Made by a program: the position numbers and the translations under genes. Positions 60,529 to 64,000 of a DNA stretch of 64,000 bases are shown here, piece after piece. Where the stretch lies: the NCBI RefSeq assembly GCF_003591485.1, contig NZ_QZCF01000002.1:744001-808000 (forward strand), written 5' to 3'. The stretch is from Paenibacillus sp. 1011MAR3C5 (GTDB taxonomy: Bacteria > Bacillota > Bacilli > Paenibacillales > Paenibacillaceae). Positions within the stretch are counted from its first letter, which is position 1. Every line of letters starts with the position of its first letter. The notes beneath the pieces are model-generated. The model made no database searches, was not told where the DNA came from, and saw only the letters and a list, made by a program, of their open reading frames with translations.

Positions 60529-61500
60529 ATGATGAGAGCCATTGTACAAGAACCAGAATCGAATCGCTTGATTATTGGAGAAGCGGCAGCTCCCGATCCA
60601 TCCTATGGCGAGCTGTTGATTGAGGTAAAAGCTACTGCGCTCAATCGAGCCGATTTACTGCAGAAGCGAGGTTTCTATCCGCCTCCGTCAGGCGCGTCCC
60701 CGATACTGGGACTGGAAATGGCGGGAACCGTGCTGGAAGGGGCTGGCTCCTGGAAGCCCGGCGATCGTGTGATGGCTTTGCTGCCGGGAGGGGGCTATGC
60801 GGAGCGTGTGCGCATTCCTGTCGGTATGGCGATGCCGATTCCGAAAGGACTTTCTTTTGCCGAAGCGGCAGGTATCCCGGAGGTTTTCCTGACCGCTTAC
60901 CTCAACCTGTTCCAATTAGGCGGACTCCAGGCCGGCCAGACGGTACTGGTTCATGCGGGAGCAAGCGGCGTAGGAACTGCGGCTATCCAACTGGCGAAGT
61001 CAGCGGGATGCGATGTCATCGCGACAGCAGGCTCCGCAGACAAATTGGATGCTTGCTTGAAGCTGGGCGCAGATGCAACAATTGATTATAAAGAGGGTCC
61101 GTTCCTGCCGAAGGTGCTGGAGGCTACAGCCGGAAGAGGGGTAGACGTCATAATGGACTTTGTCGGCGCGTCCTATTGGGAACAGAATTTGTCGGCGCTT
61201 GCTCTTGACGGAAAGCTCATTGTCATTGGCCTGTTAGGCGGTGCCAAGGCGACAGAAGTGAATTTGTCACAGCTCATTGCGCGGCGCCTGCAGATCATCG
61301 GAACTTCACTTAGGACATTGCCCCCTGACCGCAAGGAAGCCTTGACCGCTGAGTTCAAGGAGCGGTTTTTGCCGCTTTTTGCGAGCGGATCTATCCGTCC
61401 CGTCATTGACTCGGAATGGAATTGGAGCCAGGCAGAGGAGGCGCATGCCTATATGGAGAGCAATCGCAACATCGGGAAGATTATTTTAACGATTTTGTAA
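60529..61500 (+). CDS. NAD(P)H-quinone oxidoreductase, zinc-independent MDR (PIG3-like)
   Basis: This 323-aa protein contains ATALNRADLLQKRGFYPPPS, LGLEMAGTVLEGAGSWKPGD, VHAGASGVGTAAIQLAKSAG (Rossmann nucleotide motif) and MDFVGASYWEQNLSALALDG. These fit the medium-chain reductase PIG3 (TIGR02824) branch. It lacks the zinc-binding Cys lobe. It probably reduces quinones or enones with NADPH. AATAGGAGGTATCT precedes ATG 60529; ATG 60532 is equally possible. Confidence 0.92.
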   Translation: MMRAIVQEPESNRLIIGEAAAPDPSYGELLIEVKATALNRADLLQKRGFYPPPSGASPILGLEMAGTVLEGAGSWKPGDRVMALLPGGGYAERVRIPVGMAMPIPKGLSFAEAAGIPEVFLTAYLNLFQLGGLQAGQTVLVHAGASGVGTAAIQLAKSAGCDVIATAGSADKLDACLKLGADATIDYKEGPFLPKVLEATAGRGVDVIMDFVGASYWEQNLSALALDGKLIVIGLLGGAKATEVNLSQLIARRLQIIGTSLRTLPPDRKEALTAEFKERFLPLFASGSIRPVIDSEWNWSQAEEAHAYMESNRNIGKIILTIL

Positions 61501-61576
61501 TCCGCGGCAAAATGGATGACATCCAACCTGTCACCAATCATCCGGTATACTGATGGCACATAGGAGGAATTCAAGG

Positions 61577-62518
61577 TTGAAACGATCGGACAGGCTTATG
61601 GCCATTCTTATTGCCTTGCAGCAGAAGCCGGCAACCGCACAGTCGCTGGCCGATAAGCTGGAAGTGTCGAAACGAACCATTGTGCGCGATATGCAGTCGC
61701 TCGCGGAGATTGGCATCCCGCTATATGCAGTGTCTGGGCCTTCTGGCGGCTATCGCTTGATGGAGGGGTATTCACTGCCGCCGCTGCACTTCAGCTCGAA
61801 GGAAGCTCTCGTCATCCTGTTTGCGCTTAATGCGGTCATCCGGTTATCTGATACTCCGTTCCATCAGGCGCGCTGGACGGTGATGGACAAGATTCGCTCT
61901 ACACTTCCGCAAAGCATGCTGGAGCAGGTGGAGCCGGTCTTGGACAGGCTGGAGATCGACATTCCGGATCGTCCGCAGCGTACGCCGCTGCTTGATCGTT
62001 TGCTGGCGCATGTCGCTGAATCCGTATGGATTCTAGCGCATTACCGTTCGGAGAAACAGCAGCGATGGCTTCATATACAGCCGAAGCGTGTGTACATGGC
62101 TCATGGCTTCTGGTATTGCGAGGCATACTCTCATGAACATGGGGAGCAGAGAAGCTTCCGGGTAGACCGGTTCCTGGAGCTGAAGCCAACGCAGCCGCCG
62201 GTGTCCACAGCCTCCGAACCTGCGAGCACCGAATCGGGGAGCATCCAGGCGAAGCAGGCCCCCATCGCCATCCATGCCACTCTTACTTATCGCGGGGCCC
62301 TACTCGCAGAGCAGGATGCACATGTCGGACATTACGTCAGGCAGATCGACGACAGTGAGTGGGAGCTGCGGTTCGATTGTCCTGCGGTTGAACGGGACTG
62401 GGCGGTAAAGTTCTTTTACGGCATGGGAATGGATGCCACGGTGGTGGAACCTGATGAGCTTCGGCGCGAATTGCATGAGTTGGGCTGCAAGCTTGCCGAT
62501 CGGTATGCCAGAAATTGA
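61577..62518 (+). CDS. YafY-type HTH/WYL transcriptional regulator
   Basis: This 313-aa protein starts with an HTH_11 domain (RSDRLMAILIALQQKPATAQ, LEVSKRTIVRDMQSLAEIGI, GGYRLMEGYSLPPLHFSSKE). A WYL-type sensor with QRWLHIQPKRVYMAHGFWYC and a C-terminal domain follow. TTG 61577 follows AGGAGGAATTCAAGG at 9 nt. ATG 61553 lies immediately after a TATACT -10 (61546-61551) and would be at or upstream of the transcript start. WYL proteins sense nucleotide-like ligands. It may control the next gene. Confidence 0.87.
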   Translation: MKRSDRLMAILIALQQKPATAQSLADKLEVSKRTIVRDMQSLAEIGIPLYAVSGPSGGYRLMEGYSLPPLHFSSKEALVILFALNAVIRLSDTPFHQARWTVMDKIRSTLPQSMLEQVEPVLDRLEIDIPDRPQRTPLLDRLLAHVAESVWILAHYRSEKQQRWLHIQPKRVYMAHGFWYCEAYSHEHGEQRSFRVDRFLELKPTQPPVSTASEPASTESGSIQAKQAPIAIHATLTYRGALLAEQDAHVGHYVRQIDDSEWELRFDCPAVERDWAVKFFYGMGMDATVVEPDELRRELHELGCKLADRYARN

Positions 62519-62550
62519 AATCCTTTTAGATGAAAGGGAGGTAGACGACG

Positions 62551-63435
62551 ATGTCATCCACACAGTTGTTCGAACATGCAAGAACGTTCATTTACCGTAA
62601 TGCTAGATTATTGGACCGGCAGCGGTTCGCGTATTGGTTCGAGGGAGGAAGCAAGGATAGCGTGCTGGAAGCGCTGGCCGCTTATCAAAATGAGGATGGC
62701 GGATTCGGCCATGCGCTGGAGCCAGATATCCGTTGTCCGCAAAGCCAGCCTGTTCCGACCGAGCAAGCGCTCATTATCATCGATGAGCTGGAGGCCTACG
62801 ACACGAAGCTAATCGACGGCATCATTCGCTATTTGAAGAGCATAACATTACCTGAGGGCGGCCTGCCGCTTGCCTTTCGCAGCCTTATGGCATATCCGCA
62901 TGCCCCGTGGTGGATAACGGAGAAGGATGACGTGCCGAATTTGAACCCGACTGGTCATATCCTGGGACTATTAATGAAGCATCCACGCTGGGCGGAATGG
63001 GAGCAGGAGGAGTGGGTTCAGCGAAACCTTCGCTTCGTCTGGCAAGCCATGAAGAAGCCTGAACCGGGTGAATATCATGAAGGCGTGCAATGGATTTCGT
63101 TCCTGGAGCATGCGACTGTCACGCCGCAAACCTTGCTTGCCAAAGAGAAGCTGGATGCTTGGCTGTCCAAGGACGGGGTAATCGAACGCGATCCCTATGC
63201 GGAAGGATATGTACAGAAAGTACTGGACTGGGTTGCTGCTCCCGACAGCTATGCTGCAAAGTTCGTTTTGCAGGCTGAATTGGATGGGCATCTTGATGCG
63301 ATGATCAAGCAGCAGTCGGAAGACGGCGGCTGGCTGATCAGCTTTCCGGCGGCTAGCCCACTCGGTGAACTGGAGTGGCGCGGAGCACTTACTGTAGAAA
63401 GGCTAAAGACGCTTCGCGCATTCGGCAAGCTTTGA
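62551..63435 (+). CDS. Prenyltransferase/squalene-cyclase-like alpha-alpha barrel protein
   Basis: This 294-aa protein contains AYQNEDGGFGHALEPDIRCP, a QxxDGGFG-type QW/PFTB repeat, and a second repeat IKQQSEDGGWLISFPAASP near the end. Helical segments between them (PTEQALIIIDELEAYDTKLI) fit an alpha/alpha toroid. The catalytic DxDD of squalene cyclases is not seen, so a real cyclase activity is doubtful. GAAAGGGAGGTAGACGACG precedes ATG 62551, 32 nt after the WYL gene. Confidence 0.72.
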   Translation: MSSTQLFEHARTFIYRNARLLDRQRFAYWFEGGSKDSVLEALAAYQNEDGGFGHALEPDIRCPQSQPVPTEQALIIIDELEAYDTKLIDGIIRYLKSITLPEGGLPLAFRSLMAYPHAPWWITEKDDVPNLNPTGHILGLLMKHPRWAEWEQEEWVQRNLRFVWQAMKKPEPGEYHEGVQWISFLEHATVTPQTLLAKEKLDAWLSKDGVIERDPYAEGYVQKVLDWVAAPDSYAAKFVLQAELDGHLDAMIKQQSEDGGWLISFPAASPLGELEWRGALTVERLKTLRAFGKL

Positions 63436-63572
63436 TCCTGATCATTACAAGCTGTTGCTATGAACGAAATTCTGCAAACATTCATCGCGTTTATTCATAG
63501 GCTGCCGCTGCACTCTCTATTACAATAAAGACAAGCTAGCTGAAGACAGTTCACGAACAGGGGATGAGCCAA

Positions 63573-64000
63573 GTGGAAGATTTTCGATACCCAATAGGCA
63601 CGTTTAACTTTCATGGAGAGATTGACGCAGCCCAGCGGAAGATCTGGATCGGTCAGATCGCTTCTTTGCCGATCCAACTTCGTAACGCCGTTGCCGGCTT
63701 ATCGGCCGAGCAATTGAGCACGCCGTACCGGGATGGAGGCTGGACGGTCAGGCAGGTTATCCATCATGTCGCAGACAGCCATATGAATGCTTATATTCGC
63801 TTGAAGCTGGCGCTGACAGAAGATAATCCTGCTATCAAGCCGTATCACGAGGATCGCTGGGCGGAGCTGCACGATTCAGAGCTGGAGCCCGCTGAGACAT
63901 CGCTGGTTTTGCTGGATGCACTGCATCGAAGATGGACGACGCTTCTTCAGTCCTTATCACAGGATGTCTATCAACGTACGTTCTATCATCCTGAGCAGCA
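63573..64000 (+). CDS. yfiT: YfiT/BstA bacillithiol transferase (DinB fold), 3' end outside window
   Basis: The frame reads DFRYPIGTFNFHGEIDAAQR, then PIQLRNAVAGLSAEQLSTPY, RDGGWTVRQVIHHVADSHMN and AYIRLKLALTEDNPAIKPYH. This is closely the YfiT/BstA metal-dependent transferase that conjugates bacillithiol to xenobiotics or acts as a metal hydrolase. His residues of the HHVADSH motif are nickel/zinc ligands. GTG 63573 fits AGGGGAT better than ATG 63564. About 142 residues of the roughly 175 expected are visible before the window ends. Confidence 0.92.
   Translation, partial: MEDFRYPIGTFNFHGEIDAAQRKIWIGQIASLPIQLRNAVAGLSAEQLSTPYRDGGWTVRQVIHHVADSHMNAYIRLKLALTEDNPAIKPYHEDRWAELHDSELEPAETSLVLLDALHRRWTTLLQSLSQDVYQRTFYHPEQ

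Noticed and set aside
1..64000. CRISPR array, tRNA, rRNA, insertion sequence or prophage
   Set aside because: No regularly spaced direct repeats, no cloverleaf or rRNA-like blocks, and no transposase, integrase or phage structural protein were recognised.

Overview
The window looks like chromosomal DNA of a Paenibacillus-type member of the Bacillota. Supporting signs are strong AGGAGG-like ribosome binding sites, frequent GTG/TTG starts, moderate GC, a bacillithiol-transferase (YfiT/BstA) gene, a YeeN-type YebC protein, a TmrB homologue, a CBM3 exo-enzyme and an ehu-ect ectoine operon. No rRNA, tRNA, CRISPR array, transposase or prophage gene was recognised. Both edges cut genes: an Lhr-type helicase on the left and yfiT/bstA on the right. 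Almost everything reads on the + strand.  Layout: 1-4.1 kb holds the helicase and its terminator. 4.4-11.3 kb is a compact ectoine/hydroxyectoine operon: ehuBCDA (importer), ectABC (synthesis), ectD (hydroxylation) and a coupled YebE/UPF0316-like membrane protein. 11.4-13.7 kb is a MarR regulator with a palindromic promoter region followed by a 14-TM MFS exporter. 13.8-16.3 kb has an AraC-type regulator with an N-terminal HTH and an ABC-F ATPase.  From about 16.4 to 59 kb the DNA becomes a long, locally AT-richer archipelago of small accessory genes, mostly single-domain enzymes: eight GNAT acetyltransferases, five HAD phosphatases, three methyltransferases, three VOC proteins, two Nudix hydrolases, two histidine phosphatases, DinB, DUF and lipoprotein genes. 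Embedded in it are an ABC-2 transporter/two-component module (28.7-32.8 kb, YvfRSTU-like), a secreted beta-helix/FnIII/CBM3 enzyme, a VanW protein, a DEDDh exonuclease, a PPP phosphatase and TmrB. The region shows gene decay: a HAD stub, an SDR gene with a deletion and a frameshift, a stalk-domain gene whose signal peptide is out of frame, a GNAT stub, and a low-molecular-weight phosphatase lacking its catalytic Cys.  Several genes here have a good Shine-Dalgarno followed at correct spacing by ATT or ATA instead of ATG/GTG/TTG; ectA may use ACG. This recurrent near-cognate-start pattern is the most unusual signal in the window.  From 59.7 kb ordinary chromosomal genes resume: yeeN, a quinone oxidoreductase, a YafY/WYL regulator next to a prenyltransferase-like protein, and yfiT/bstA.
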